A stretch of 64,000 nt of DNA from Pyrrhoderma lamaoense (lineage: Eukaryota > Basidiomycota > Agaricomycetes > Hymenochaetales > Hymenochaetaceae). The position numbers and the translations under genes were made by a program. Each line of letters starts with the position of its first letter. The stretch's first letter is position 1. The stretch covers positions 186,001 through 250,000 of the forward strand of contig NBAZ01000018.1 of NCBI GenBank assembly GCA_002794735.1, written 5' to 3'. The notes beneath the pieces were generated by a model. The model did no database searches. It was not told where the DNA came from and worked only from the letters and a program-made list of their open reading frames with translations. This document shows positions 11,505-23,733 of this stretch, one piece after another.

Positions 11505-12957
11505 ATGCCCACTAGGTTTCACTCTGCCGCTGCCGCCGTACTCCGTAGGGCGGATGCCGACGAAGAGCTCAACTGTGGTTCTGGAGGTGGTGCCGACACT
11601 TACACCTCCCTTCGCATAGCTTCTGTTTTCATTATCCTTGTTGGTTCAACACTTGGTGCAACTTTCCCTGTTATTGCTCGACGTTCGAGGTTAAAAAATG
11701 TTATCCCAAGAGCAGTGTTTGAGTAGGTGTCCTTTCTTATCGATCACTAATTTCAGTCAAGAGTCCATCTTAAGATTTCCACCCCTTTTCTAATTTAGTT
11801 TTGCTAAATACTTTGGATCTGGCGTAATCATCGCCACCGCATTCATCCATTTGTTAGACCCAGCTATTGATGCACTTGGGTCCGAGTGTCTGACCGGAGC
11901 GTGGCAAGACTACGTAAGGAACTATCAGATATTTCTTCGTATAGCAAGGTTCGCTGACATGGTTGATGTGGCGCCCCTCAGCCATGGGCTCTAGCTTTAT
12001 GTATGCTAAGCATATTCTTGATATTCTTCGCTGAACTTATCGCATTCCGCTGGGGCAACAAGAAACTAGCAAAACTTGGGATTGAATATGGTGAGGAAAT
12101 AGCGGCTATCTTTCTACCCCTCTGATAACTTGGGAAGTCGAACTAATTAAGGTGCCTTATATAGATGCACATGGCCACGGTGGTGGCACGTCTCACGCTG
12201 CTCATGGCCCAGAACCACTCATGCCCGAACCACAGCCCTCGCAGAAAACTATAGATGGTGCATCGAATTCTAGCCTATCTCAGGACACAGAGAAGGGGAA
12301 CGCAGCCTCGAGTTCAGACGTACAGATCTCTGGCCGTAATGCACATGTGCATGAAAGACATGAACATGACCACGGACATGGTCATGGGGCTCTAGATGAT
12401 TCTGCCCTTGCCCAAATAATCGGAATTGCCGTCTTGGAGTTCGGTGTCATGTTACATAGTATCCTTATAGGACTGACTCTTGCCGTGGACGAGGATTTCA
12501 AAGTCTTGTTTGTCGTCATTGTCTTCCACCGTAAGTGTGAATCAATTCTTTCCTTGTCACGTCCGGCTGAATCAAGTTGGTTTCCTGTACAACAGAAACC
12601 TTTGAGGGATTGGGACTAGGATCACGTCTTGCGTACCTTAACCTTCCCTCTCGCTACAGTTATGTTCCGTATGTTTCTGCTATCCTCTATGGATTAACCA
12701 CGCCAATCGGAATTGCCGTGGGTCTTGGCGTGCGAACCACATATAATCCGGGATCCGCAACGGCATCAGCTGTATCCGGTGTGATGGATTCTCTTAGCGC
12801 AGGTATACTCATATATACTGGCCTCGTCGAGTTGTTGGCCCATGAATTCTTGTTCAGCGCCGAGATGCGTGCTGCGAGCGAGAAAAGGCTGATATATGCT
12901 TGTACTTGTATGCTTTTTGGTGCCGGATGCATGGCTTTACTCGGTCGTTGGGCATAA
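11505..12957 (+). CDS. ZIP-family zinc transporter (Zrt1/Zrt2-like)
   Basis: Five exons (11505-11722, 11799-11913, 11982-12090, 12165-12530, 12596-12957) give an intact 389 aa protein. Start is the ATG at 11505. Features in order: a first membrane helix followed by GATFPVIAR, GVIIATAFIHLLDPA in TM2-3, PWALALCMLSIFLIFFAELIAF, and a long cytosolic loop rich in His (DAHGHGGGTSHAAHG; later HERHEHDHGHGHG). TM4-5 have LEFGVMLHSILIGLTLAV and QTFEGLGLG, the conserved HS...G and H/Q-x-x-EG metal-path motifs. The C-terminal helices follow. Here the usual His of HQ-x-FEG is kept as FHQTFEG across the intron. Such proteins import Zn2+ into the cytosol; the His-rich loop is the usual regulatory metal-binding site. 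This gene shows no frame break. Confidence 0.93.
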
Positions 12958-14677
12958 AAAACAATGAGCTTGAGCCCGCGAACGATAATCTCTCAGGACT
13001 CGATATCTTTTTCTTTCCGGAAATAAGTCAGTGAGGACAACGATTCAAATGAGCGGAATAAAATTTCTTTATATCTCCATCTTTCAATCCTATCTTTTGT
13101 CTCCGTGTTTCTTGTGTTTTATGCTCTTTACCGTATCTTTCTGCACTCCCTAGGCTCGTAATCTGGAGGTTGGATTGATTAGATGCTCTGAAACTCTGCT
13201 TCGGTAATTGAAGATATCCTTCCCCTCTCGTTCTTTCTTGCATGATGTCAACCTGTTGTCCTGGGTTAAACGGATCTTTATTTCATTTTTCTAATCTTTT
13301 CTCACCTGCTTTATTCTTTTGTCTCCTATTTTGCACTCTATTCGAGTTTACATGTGCATATTGTGTTTTTTGGCCCCTCATGGACGTTGGTTCACCCCAC
13401 TCTACATCCTATTGACTCACCTCGTTACCTCCGTCCCCACCACCTCCTCTCTGGATTGTCTTCCGGCATCAACCTTGATTGTCGTTCCCTTGGTGGAGCT
13501 CCCGTCTTCACCTCACCGGCTCTGTTTCTTGGGCTTATCAGCACCAGTGCTACTATACGCAAGTCTGGGGAGGTTCATCTGTCGGATATGGTTGGGTGCT
13601 GGGTCGAAGTAGCTGAACTGGGAATGAACAAATTGTCTAGTCGTATCTCGCTCAATAACGCGAATGAGCTTATAAGAAGGGAAAGGAGAAATAAAAACAA
13701 ACAAAAGATTTTCAACACAATCAACTAACAATACTTATATCAGATCAATGACAAGATGTATAACTTACTCCTCAACCCCTATTTTTTTCTTTCTTTCTTC
13801 CTTCTCTTCCCTTCCTCCTCAAACTTTTTGGTTTTTATATATTTTTCTCTTTGATTTCCGCTTTCGTTTTCTCTGTTTTTCTTTTTCTCTCTCGTGCATC
13901 AGGTTAGCATTGGTGACTCCCTCTGTGTCAAAAAGCTGTTTTTCCTCATTTTTCTTTTACATTCAAGTGGGACTTTATATTTTTTTCCACTAATAGTGTT
14001 AGTAGTAAACCCGTACCAGGGACGCTCTCCTACCCCCGCTACCCTACTTTCTCTTCCCTCTTCCCTTCCTAACACCAGTCACTGGTAACTTCGTCTAACT
14101 ATCTATCCACTTACGCATGTAACATTAAAAAGAACAAAATGAATCTGTATTTCTCAAGATTTCATTGATTTACGGAGTGAAAGCCCTTTATTGCGTTACT
14201 GAACTATAAATCATAATTCGTTAGGTGAATGCTGAGATATACCACCAAGCAAGATAAGAGATAAGCCGACTGAGTTATAAATAGGACGTAAAAAGTAAGG
14301 CAATGCACTGGATGTAAGTCAAGAAAAGAAAACACTAGTACTGGGAAATTAGCAGAAGGCCAGTGTCTACCGTACCCTCCCAAAAGAAGAAACATAGATC
14401 GTTAAAGCGAGTCATTCAATAATACGTTGGTCAATCAAAGAGACAGCACACATAAAGTTTAATCAAATCAAAAGGGTCAAATTACTCAAACAAAAAAACA
14501 AAAAACAGTAAAAGGAAGACAAAAATCATTAAAACAAAAAGAATTCACATCAACAATATAATGGTTATCTATCAATCTGTGCAAAACATGAATTGGAGAA
14601 AGATCATTAAGAGAACTGACAAAGTTTGCCTTTGAAAACTTTGAAAATTTGAGATAAGCTTCAGGACCCTTAAGAGA
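12958..14677. other. Intergenic, strongly pyrimidine-rich
   Basis: Long C/T-rich stretches on the + strand at 13270-13330, 13770-13970 and 14030-14070. A 124 aa frame at 13354-13728 and a 97 aa frame at 13319-13612 overlap in different phases and carry no motif. I do not call a gene. The right end holds the 3' side of the TMEM97-like gene. Confidence 0.4.
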
Positions 14678-15589
14678 TTAGTTAACCTTGGGTTTAGATT
14701 TTTTACCAGCACGTCCTTGTTCGTTTTCAGCACGAATACCACGCGCAATGAGTCCCGCGACGCGTATGGCCATATCGAAACACATCAAAAGCGGGATGAG
14801 CAAGAAAGGCACATAACTCAAAAGGAGAAAGTTGCGCTGATCTTGAGTGATCCAGAAGGGTGGTACGTCCGAGTTGAGATTGGTGTTAAAGGGGACGATT
14901 GTGGGGTCGAGGAGTGAGGCAGGCATGGGTGTTGCAGAGAGTTTGGTGCGGAGGAGGGTAGACAGACAGGCGATTGTGGTTGTTGCAGAAGAAGCAGAGT
15001 AGATGAGGAGGAGAGGGTAGATTGAACGCGATCCTATCGATATGGAAAGGAGAGTTAAGGGTTGAGGAGAAAGGATAAGCGCGCTGGTTCATTCAACAAA
15101 GGGGAAATACTAATACCTTTCCATAGTCCACGGATCCCAACGAAGAAAACAGGCAACTGGAAGACACTAAAGAGAGTAGAGAGTAAGTTAGATACCGAGA
15201 TACATATGGAATGTAATATAAAGAAGACGCACGCTTCAAGAACGAGGAAACACTTTAACCACACCCAATACGCAGGTGGACCATTCAAACCGAATGCTCC
15301 GGCAATGATAGGGTCAGCACTGAATTGCAGGTAAAATCTTGGAATTTCTGCAATCTGAGGAGGAATATGTGAAATTGGATAGAGTGCTTGAACATCTAAA
15401 AGCAGCGTTGCTGGTATATGAATCTGGATTGTGGTTATACATGTTCACGGAAGTTTGTTGTTTTGTGTCAGAGAAATGTTTAGTTTTTTGGGCTCAAACG
15501 AGTAAGATCGCATTACTTACCACGAAGAATATCAAGTAGATGAGGTCTAGAGGTCGAGAAGATAAAGGTTGACGTTGTGAGGAAGACAT
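14678..15589 (-). CDS. EXPERA-domain membrane protein, TMEM97/sigma-2-receptor-like
   Basis: Three exons on the minus strand (15589-15521, 15354-15117, 15033-14678) give exactly 220 aa. Order: RPLDLIYLIFFV (TM1), then IAEIPRFYLQFSADP with a luminal loop, NGPPAYWVWLKCFLVLEACVFF (TM2), FSVFQLPVFFVGIRGLWKG (TM3), YPLLLIYSASSATTTIACL (TM4 region) and a last helix FLLLSYVPFLLIPLLMCFDM. The tail is Lys-rich (GKKSKPKVN), suggesting an ER-retrieval signal. The layout, the P-A-W/YW motif and the YP-Y-S motif fit TMEM97/EXPERA proteins, ER sterol-linked membrane proteins. The family call is good; function in this fungus is inferred. Confidence 0.8.
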
Positions 15590-15958
15590 GGTCGTTGTTT
15601 GAGTTAAACGCTTTACACTCTCTACACAAACGCGTCCGTGTTAAAGAATAGACGCGTGACATACTTCGTGTCACGCTCAGGGTCAGGGTACGACGAACCG
15701 AAAGAGGTAAGAGTCTACGTTTGATAAAGGTTCGCTGTGCATAATAGTAATTCAATAACTATTAAACACACAGTTCTCGATGATGGTATAACAGAACTCG
15801 GTATTTCCACCTTTTTAAGCAACTACCTCTGTCGGAAACTGGAATAATATAGATAATATAGGTTATTACTGATTGAATGTTAAATCACTACATACTTATG
15901 TAATGCTATATTTTACTTTTGTTTCATGCTCTTTGAAACTATTCTTCACCCTGTCGAT
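15590..15958. other. Divergent promoter between TMEM97-like and HIT-finger genes
   Basis: About 370 bp between two gene starts that face away from each other. No further element could be supported. Confidence 0.5.
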
Positions 15959-17519
15959 ATGCAATCCTTAAACTCGCATGGTACGAACTCAATAACGGGT
16001 CGGCTGATAAAGCAGTATGTGGAATGTAGTCGAGTGTACTCAGACTTAGTAACCATGAATAGAATTAACTCGTTTGAAACACAGATGCAAGAGACAAGTT
16101 TCTCGTTATACATGTCCGACATGTAATATACCTTATTGTTCACTCTCGTGTTTTCGGTCCGGCAGTCACGACCAATGCTCAGAGATATTCTACAAGAAGG
16201 AACTCGAGAACGAGATCCGTACAGAGCCTTCTGTGAGCATGGAGGAGCGGAGACGGATGATGGAGTTGTTAAAAAAGTTCGAAGAAGAGGATCAGGAGGG
16301 TGTTTTTCTTGACGACGAGAATGAAGAGCCTAGTGACTTATCAAGTAGATTGTCTAATGTGAACTTAGGTGCGTCTGCTGATAAGACGAATGCTGTCCCA
16401 CCAGATATATGTTGACACTGTTTTTGATTTAAGAATCCATTTCGGCTTCTGAACTCTGGGAGCTACTTAGCGCTGAAGAACGTAACAAATTTCTGGGAAC
16501 TATCCAAGACCCTCAATCTGGACCGGCCCAGGAGCTCTTAAGAAGCCTAGATTTGGAAAATGATGCCCTTCTCCCCTGGTGGGATGCCGAAAATATCGTT
16601 GAGGATGTTAATGAAGATTTAAGGTCTCCTCCAACTAAAAGATACGGAAAGAAACCGGAAATTTTACACATACCCTCTTCTCTCTTATCCCGGGCTGTAG
16701 GTCCAGACTCAGGACCTCCACTTCTGTATAACATATGTGTAGTCTTGTGCGCATTAACTCCTCTTTTACTTGCAATTCAGCAACTGTACTAAATATTCTA
16801 TGTTTGCACCCTTAGAATTGCGTATTCATATATAACACGACACCTCGGCGTTTCCCCACTTTCTGCATCTCATACTCCGGCAATCCAAGAAGAATCTGAT
16901 GTAACAGCACGTAGTCTCTTTCGTGCACTAGTTCCATTTATTTCAGATAAGCACTCTCGCGTATTGTTTGATAGCATGGATGCAGTTGTTACGAACATGT
17001 GGCCCAAACTTGTTGATACAGGAAAAGCAAATCGTTCATCATTTGTGTTATTCTTACGGGATGCGGCGCACCTAATGTCTCCGTGCCGCATTGCAGAAGT
17101 TGAAGAAGTCCCGTTAAAGTCGGATACGGAACCGAGACTGAAAGAAAGGGGGGAAAAGAGAGAGAGATGGGTCAACTCAGGTTTCAGGATGACGAGGATC
17201 GAAGCGTGATGTTACAAAATCCCGCAAGAAATGTGCTTCGTGCACTTTCGGATTTGATCTATCTTTTTAGGAGTAGGAGGAGACGGGCAAGCAGGGAAAG
17301 GAGACACCTGCAAGTGCAAAGCTAATTTACTATGCAGGACATATCGCGTCAATGCCCGTATCTATCCTTGCTGGGTTTAGTGCCGAAGTGAGTGCTCGTG
17401 CACGCACCCTAGAAGTAGAAGGGGACTTGCAGACTTCAGTCTCCGAAGATACTGTACCTGAGACTTCATTATCTAAAAAGGATAAGGAAGTACGAACTCT
17501 AATGATGGAGGAATTGTAA
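15959..17519 (+). CDS. HIT-type zinc-finger protein, ZNHIT2-like
   Basis: Four exons (15959-16025, 16085-16368, 16434-16746, 16816-17519). The zf-HIT module lies near residues 20-60: CGIC (split by intron 1), YTCPTCNIPYCSLSCFRSGSHDQC. This is the C4-C2HC zinc pattern of snoRNP/R2TP assembly cofactors. Downstream ELWELLSAEERNKF, PWWDAE and LIAYSYITRHLG match the long C-terminal region of ZNHIT2, which binds RuvBL helicases and U5 snRNP factors. Three single-base gaps occur: GGG 15997-15999, TTT 17182-17184, and about 17275-17281. Restoring them makes the exons total 1371 nt (456 aa). The start ATG at 15959 is chosen because, with the first gap restored, it runs in frame into CGIC. Confidence 0.85.
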
Positions 17520-18063
17520 GTTTATTCTTTGATAGTATACAATTGATAATTACAAACAAAAAAATACTATGCATAAAGATGATCATACTGGTGGATAAAG
17601 TTGTGTTAAACTTTGCACATGCGCGTAATGTGGCATAAAGTGAAGTAAGCATAACTCGGCGTCATAGTCATGAGGCTGTGAAATAAATATCAATGGCGAA
17701 AGTACTTTTGCATAAGGAAAACAAGGGGGAAAATCCCGTGAGCTTATTTCAAAGGAGAGGAGAGGAAACCCTAGTTCACACATAACCACACTGGTTGTTG
17801 GTTATTAAGAGACAGCATACTGCGTTGTGCTCGTAGTTGCTGAGAATTCAGATATTCGTTGCGGTGTTCTGCGGGAGGTATAGTATGATTCTGGGAAATT
17901 TGGAAACGTGTAAGTATGATTCAGCCTGAGTGAGAAACAAGAAGAAACATACCCTGCGCGGTGCATATCCCGTTTCCGCAGTAGGGTCACATTGGTGTGG
18001 AGTAAGTGATCTGGTATGCATTGCGGCTTTCACAGTTATAGATCTTGTTGTTAGCACGAAAAT
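17520..18063. other. Intergenic between convergent genes
   Basis: Lies between the 3' ends of the HIT-finger gene (+) and the unknown 18064-19072 gene (-). The short frames carry no motif. Extra 3' exons of either gene cannot be excluded. Confidence 0.4.
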
Positions 18064-19072
18064 CTAAATCTCCCAGAGAGATGGGCTCACAATAAGGTTT
18101 GGGACAGATCTCATTCTATGCGGCGCTCTATGCTGATTACCAATGTGTGGGACAGGAGAGTTCCTCCCTGTGCGTAGTGTATAAAGTTCATCATTCTGCT
18201 GTGAGGATGAAGTCGAATATATGCTATCTCTTGAGTTATTGCAGCCAATCCTATCTTCTGCAGCACTCGTGTAAGGGGGTGGCGCTTCGAACCTAGCTGG
18301 GGTATCTTGCATAGGATTCCTCATATCGTACAACAATTCCCGTATCTCATGTAAAATCCCACTCATATCCGTCAGGCATAGACGGGTCTGAATATGAGAG
18401 TTGAGCTATCGGGTAAAAAACAGATAAGCATGGGCAAAGAACACTTTGAGACTTAGACTCACTATGAATTTCTGTTCCGCATCTTTGAGCTTCTCGGTGA
18501 GTTCCCGGACGGTGTACGGGACTCGGATAAACCCACATTTCCTTAATGCTGAGCGAGAAAGGTGTGGTGAGTCCCTTCTCACCTGACCAGCAATGTGGTT
18601 GGCTATTCTTGTTGCTACGCTGATTTAGACAAAGGTCATTTCTGGTGAGAATCAAAGAAAAGCATTGAAAAGCGAGAATAGAAAAACCTTTGTAATTCAT
18701 CGCAGTCTTCTGCGAGTTGAACATACATAGGATTCTGGGTATCAACACTAAGTCGCTGCTGGATGTGGAGCTTTGTAACCAGTGCAATAGTTTGGCATGC
18801 TTTGACACTAAGGTGCCTCTCAGCCACAAGTGCCTCATTGATTTTCTGGAAACAAATCAAAATGTCCAATCCATCAGAACACTTAAATTTATGAAAAGGA
18901 AGAATCCAATACTTGTACTGACCGTGATATTCTCAGATATCTGATGGGCTATTTTGACTAGAGCTTGGATGCCTTGGCCGACGAAGGGGACTACGGCGAC
19001 AAGTTCTGCAACAATCTTCAGTGTCATTTCGATTGCTTGAGGATCAAGTTCCATGATGGTAGGAATAGACAT
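18064..19072 (-). CDS. Unknown fungal alpha-helical protein
   Basis: Four exons on the minus strand (19072-18923, 18845-18688, 18619-18463, 18405-18064) give exactly 268 aa with clean GT-AG junctions, so the gene model is good although no known domain is certain. The N-terminus MSIPTIMELDP is followed by an amphipathic helix with VVPFVGQGIQALVKIA. Then come helices rich in Ala, Gln and Glu (ERHLSVKACQTIALVTKL, SVATRIANHIAGQ), a predicted coiled coil (VRELTEKLKDAEQKFI), and another helix (MSGILHEIRELLYDMRN). The last about 80 residues are disordered (Ser, Pro, Asn, Arg rich). The helical N-terminus faintly recalls HeLo/MLKL-type bundles of fungal signalling proteins, but key residues are not convincing and I do not assign it. 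Confidence 0.6.
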
Positions 19073-19843
19073 GAGTATCAGAAGGCTAGGTTGAGTTTGA
19101 GGTACAGGTGTTTCCAGAAGGAAGAGATGTCTGCCCTTTAACGTACAGCATCACTGATTCTGAGAGAATATATATTGAAAGTAATTGTCCGATTCGCTCC
19201 TCTGGTGATGAACACCAGAAAAAGAAATGAATGGAAGGTAGTGTGTGCAGAGTTTGTCTTCACTCCAACAACACGCAGAGAACGCTATGCAGAAAGTCTA
19301 AACTTGGTGTATTCAAAAAACTCTCGGATCACATCCGTTACGTTGAGCTTCTTCTTATTTTTGGCCCATTTTAGATATCTCCTTGTAAAACCGTAGAGAT
19401 GGCTGGCCGTTCTCGGTGTAAGTAAACAAACTTTCTGTAGACGCCAGGCCTTCGGATATACTTTATGTTGTCAGATTACAAATTTGTGGGAGTTCCCTAC
19501 TGTGATTTACATCATCTTTTTTATCAGTTTTTGGGCAAAGAGATGAAGGAGATTATCAATGAACGTCGAGTAGTTTGATTGTGTCGCTTGAAAAGAGACT
19601 AACTCGCTAGCAATGGATCTTACTAGCCGAAGAGCTATAAGATATTGATGATGTGTATGATTGAAACATCTTGATTATTTTAGAATGAAACTTGATGATT
19701 ACATGATGAGGTTGTGTAAACCTAGAAAAAACAAAAGTTACTAAAGTGGCAATCTATTCCGCTTTTGGAATGTGGGTAGATCTAGTTTGCGAAGAAGCCT
19801 AGGTTAGAACTCGCCGCTAAACCATAATTATATTTAACGAAAC
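19073..19843. other. Intergenic promoter region
   Basis: Divergent region between the unknown minus-strand gene and the + strand membrane protein. A 73 aa frame at 19175-19396 has no features. Nothing else seen. Confidence 0.4.
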
Positions 19844-20383
19844 TTGTTCCATTCATGCTTAAGATGGCGAGCGCGGGCCATCTCACCAGCTACCATCATG
19901 TATCTACCCATTGCGCTCCTTGCTAGCAATGGTTTATTCATATTTCCCGCCCTTTTACTCTCTCTACTGGTTGTCTTCACGGCATGGAAAATCTGGCGGC
20001 ATCGACTAGCCGTTGTGCAGCCTATAACTGTAACTACACACACAGACTCTACTACAGCTATTCACACCGACCACCATGTGGTATCGCATATGCCTCGTTT
20101 ATACTCAACATCGAGGAAACATAATGGTTCTTCAATGAAACAGGAGAACCCCAAACACGCATATGCATCGAGTTCCCGAGCACACCCATCACATACTGTT
20201 CATGACAATACGCATAACAGAGAAACAGACAATCTGTTATCACCTCGTGCTGTCTCCCAAAAGAACTATTCTGGTACATCAACCAATCGGCAGACGTCAA
20301 GGAGACATCAATCAACACGTTCAGTTACCGATAGTATCAATTCATCTCGGATTTTACCAGGAGTTAGTGCGTATTCTCCATAG
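19844..20383 (+). CDS. Single-pass membrane protein with low-complexity tail (unknown)
   Basis: A 179 aa frame. One clear hydrophobic segment (ASNGLFIFPALLLSLLVVFTAWKIW) is followed by a His, Ser, Thr, Asn, Arg-rich tail of about 120 residues. A second in-frame ATG (19898) lies just before the hydrophobic segment and may be the true start. Near the end there is a possible splice donor (GTTAGT at 20365) and an acceptor CAG before ACAAATACG at about 20451, so the last residues are uncertain. Only 37 nt separate a further open stretch (to 20570) from the Smr gene. The two may be one transcript, which would give the Smr protein a membrane anchor. Function unknown. Confidence 0.45.
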   Translation: MFHSCLRWRARAISPATIMYLPIALLASNGLFIFPALLLSLLVVFTAWKIWRHRLAVVQPITVTTHTDSTTAIHTDHHVVSHMPRLYSTSRKHNGSSMKQENPKHAYASSSRAHPSHTVHDNTHNRETDNLLSPRAVSQKNYSGTSTNRQTSRRHQSTRSVTDSINSSRILPGVSAYSP

Positions 20384-20606
20384 TAAACGATATCGGTATC
20401 AATCAGGCTGTATTTTCTTACCTCATTCGCATTGTCTTCTTCTTAACAGACAAATACGAGGAATCCGACTCGATAAACCAGCATCATACTGAGTCTAGCT
20501 CACCGCATTATGGTGGGAGCCGACTCACGCCGAAGAATAATAATATCGTTAAACGTAATCCTGATTTATAGTCGCACAGATAAAGCAAATTAATAATTTC
20601 AAAAAA

Positions 20607-21357
20607 ATGAAAATAGGGAATTCCAAACAAAATTTGAAAGACCCGGAGGCATCTGTCATTAGTTCTATCGAGGAATTCGATGACCTGCTACAGAAGAATA
20701 TTCAGCAAATATTAAAACAGACTACCCCGGTTGACCCGACTCGCTGGGCCCCTCGGCCCGTAGATACGCCAGGAAGGAGGTATCGCGAATTAGCAAGGGA
20801 AGCTTCCAGTCTTCGTAAGTTTGCGTTTGAAAGCGCAAAGCAGGCGAAAAAGGCAGGAAAGTGGGGAGATGTGAAGAAGGTATGTGCCTGACGTTCGTTC
20901 ATTAGTCGTACATCAATTCAATCAATTTACTGATGATGAAATTCTATTGTTTAGTTTACGGATGAAGGAAAACGGCATGACGAAAACGTTAAGCAGTACA
21001 ATAAGCTAGCAGCAGATGAGATCTTCCGTGCATGGAATCCTAAACGATCATTAACAAAATGCGATCTTCATGGTTTGCACGTTGAAGGTAAGCGATGCGC
21101 ATCGCTTTGCACCAGTGATCTGTTGACCCTAACTTTACTGTGCAGAATCTTTGGAGTATGCTAGCCAACATCTCATTGCATGTCGTAGTGCAGGTGTTGA
21201 AAAGACCATGCTGATCGTCGGTAAAGGTTCTCATAGTCAGCCTGGTGGGCCGCGGATCGGTCCAGCTATCTTAGAAATGCTCCGCAATACGGGCGGTGTA
21301 GTAGCTGGGGCGCATGAGAATAACTCTGGTGCGATAGTAGTCGAATTTTCTAGATGA
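20607..21357 (+). CDS. DUF1771-Smr domain protein
   Basis: Three exons (20607-20879, 20955-21087, 21146-21357) give an intact 205 aa protein. Residues about 60-115 are the helical DUF1771 region (RYRELAREASSLRKFAF ... EGKRHDENVKQYNKLAADEIF). The Smr domain follows: KCDLHGLHVEESLEY, a central helix, then MLIVGKGSHSQPGGPRIGPAI and a C-terminal GAIVVEF strand. DLHGLHV and the GxGxHS...G loop are the nucleic-acid-binding/nuclease signature of the MutS2-related Smr fold. Fungal DUF1771-Smr proteins are linked to RNA binding and mRNA quality control; that role is inferred. No frame break. Confidence 0.9.
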
Positions 21358-21716
21358 TTGGATTTATTAATTTCATGGATAAACATCTTCTCTCTATCAC
21401 AATGATACTCTTGTTCTTTTGTTTTCATTATTCTGCTTTGTATCCTGCTTTAGTGTATAATTTTGAAACAGCTCTACTATACAATCCCTTATTCATATCT
21501 TGTACTGAAGTCTCCAATTATTAAAACTTTTCTCATCACAAGCTTTTTGATTTTTTATAATCTGTAGTGCTTGCATAGCCACATGTGTAAGATTGGTGTA
21601 AGTTCGCAACATACAAGACGCAACATGTACTTGCTTCCGCACAGTAATTGATAGAGATCAGATACGAGTAACAAATCTATACAGCCTTTTCATATTTTGG
21701 GTAGGGTACAGCTATT
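21358..21716. other. Intergenic between convergent genes
   Basis: AT-rich 3' flanks of the Smr gene and TRM82. No gene seen. Confidence 0.5.
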
Positions 21717-23733
21717 TTATGTCACGGTAAGCTCATTTTTAGGACGCTTCGGATCAGGTTCGTATTCGGGATTTTCCCGATTTGCTTGTTTCCCTAGCTG
21801 CGCTGATTGGAGTGCAAGCATGGCTTTTTTAGATTTCAGACGCCCCAACTCCTTGCCTGATAATTGCTCTGTCTGGGCCTCGGGTACAAGAAGTTCGTCG
21901 TCCATAGCATTATATCCTACTTCAACATTTTTGGGGAGGGTAGTCAAAGCGGAATAGTAGTCTAGGCTTTGTAAGGCTTCGGAATCCGCTAAGAGGTTTG
22001 ATGGCATAAGGACATAAATCTAGATGAGATAAAAAGATGATTTACCTTTGACTCGAGCTTCTGAGTTCAGTGATGAGACTAGCAGGCGAAGTAAATTCTC
22101 TTCACCCAGCCTGAACTATGAACAATAAGGTTTTAGACTCAAAGTGAACCCCAAACTTTAGAGACTCGGTAATGTACCTCTTCATCAGAGTATCTGACGG
22201 CAATCACAGCCTGGCTTTCTGAGCTAGAAGACGAATCAAATTCTCTCCAGGTATTATCTACAGCAATCAATAGAACCCCGGTTCGCGGAGATTTCTCGAA
22301 ATCAAGGATAGGTTTGCCAACGTCAATACTCCGAACCTCCGAAACAGAGTCCAACCCATCAGAATCAGAAAGTCGGCAGTAGAAAAGAGCCGTTGCCCTA
22401 TAACACATATTAACAAGTAATAATGTGCAGCATTAAGGGAGATAGTGATTTACCCGTGCACTGAAAATATTAGAAGTTTGTGAGAGTTCACTTCTAGACT
22501 CAAGATTTTCTGTACTGCTAAGACAGGAGCCCCAACTCTTCATTTTTAGGCTCTTTTGCAACCTGTTCTCCGCCTTCTACTTCATCCATAGCTATTTCAT
22601 CACTGATGTTTTCTTCGACATTTTCGGTAAGTACAACGTTTTCGTCTTGTTTTTTTGCCTTTGTCTTCTTCTTATTCTTCCGCTTTTGCCTTGAGCTGAC
22701 GTGTTCACCATTCTCTTCTTCATTATCGCTCCCTTCTCCACGACCAGGTTTCTTACGAACGACCTTAATAAATGGGATAACAGCATCGTAGATGTCGATG
22801 TCGTATAAAAATGTACCATCTAGCCATTTCCATACTTTTAAAGTGGGATCACCTCCACCCGAGACTAAAAGGGAGGTATCCCATGAAAGGAGGTGTATGG
22901 AGGAAACGAACCTACTCAGCCTAGTTAGTGATGTTAAAGAGGGAGGATGATGTTTTTGTTTTTTACTTTTTATGACCCAGACAGTAAGACTCGATAGTAA
23001 AAGCTTCGGGATACCAACTGACTCTGATATGTTCGTCTCGGTCCGCCGTTATGATGTACTTCTCATCTCTTGAGAGTAGTAAGGTGGTAAGCATAGATAC
23101 ATGACCTAACAGCAGAGTTCCACCGGCCACTCGCTTCAAGCTTTTCGTAGATACATCAGTCACTGTCTTTTCGTCTTGAGTCAGAGGATATCTAATTTCA
23201 GGAAGATATTAGATGCAAAATTGTTGTGCACTTATTATTAATTACTATAGATGTATCTACAAACCTGTGTACATCCCCAAATTTGTCCGTGATAAGGATT
23301 GTTTGTGCATCATGTGTAAAGCACACGTCCGTAGGTTTTTTCGCTGCCTCCCTATAAAGAAATAAATTATGATAACCGTTTTGGAAGACTATCTTGACGT
23401 ACTAGTACCTTTCACTGACAATTTTTAACCCAAGAATCTCCCAAGCTCTGACAGTCTTGTCACTAGTAACTGTTACAAGATACTTGAAACTTTTGTCAAC
23501 ATTCGCTTCCACTAATGTACCCGACCGAGTGACTTTTTCTATATGCTCAGAGCTCGTCAAAGTTGAATGTAGTATAGCACCAGTTCTAGTTCATGCCTTT
23601 AGCATAGGATGAAGGGCCACCACTGAAGTACACACCCGTTGGCGAGAACTTGTATGTGCCCATTGCCTGTCAGCGCAACTGTAATTTCTTCACCCAGCAA
23701 AAGTTTTGTAAATGGCAAATAGCTTGCAGACAT
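21717..23733 (-). CDS. TRM82: tRNA (guanine-N7-)-methyltransferase non-catalytic WD40 subunit
   Basis: The start is the ATG at 23733 ([13 protein letters not shown]) and the stop is at 21717. WD-type blades are visible: a [15 protein letters not shown] strand set, [60 protein letters not shown] and [19 protein letters not shown]. These closely follow Trm82/WDR4, which supports the Trm8 methyltransferase making m7G46 in tRNA. A Lys-rich charged insertion ([11 protein letters not shown]) and a long acidic C-terminal tail are typical. One base is missing in CCCC 22530-22533 (+ strand), where the frame passes from EELG to APVLAVQK. Several short introns. Its start lies 165 bp from that of COQ6. 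Confidence 0.9.

Noticed and set aside
13319..13728. Protein-coding genes of 97 and 124 aa
   Set aside because: Overlapping frames in pyrimidine-rich DNA, no motif, no splice structure.
16720..16816. Frameshift in the HIT-finger gene after LLYNIC
   Set aside because: Using the donor GTGCGC at 16747 gives NICVVLIAYSYITRHLG in frame.
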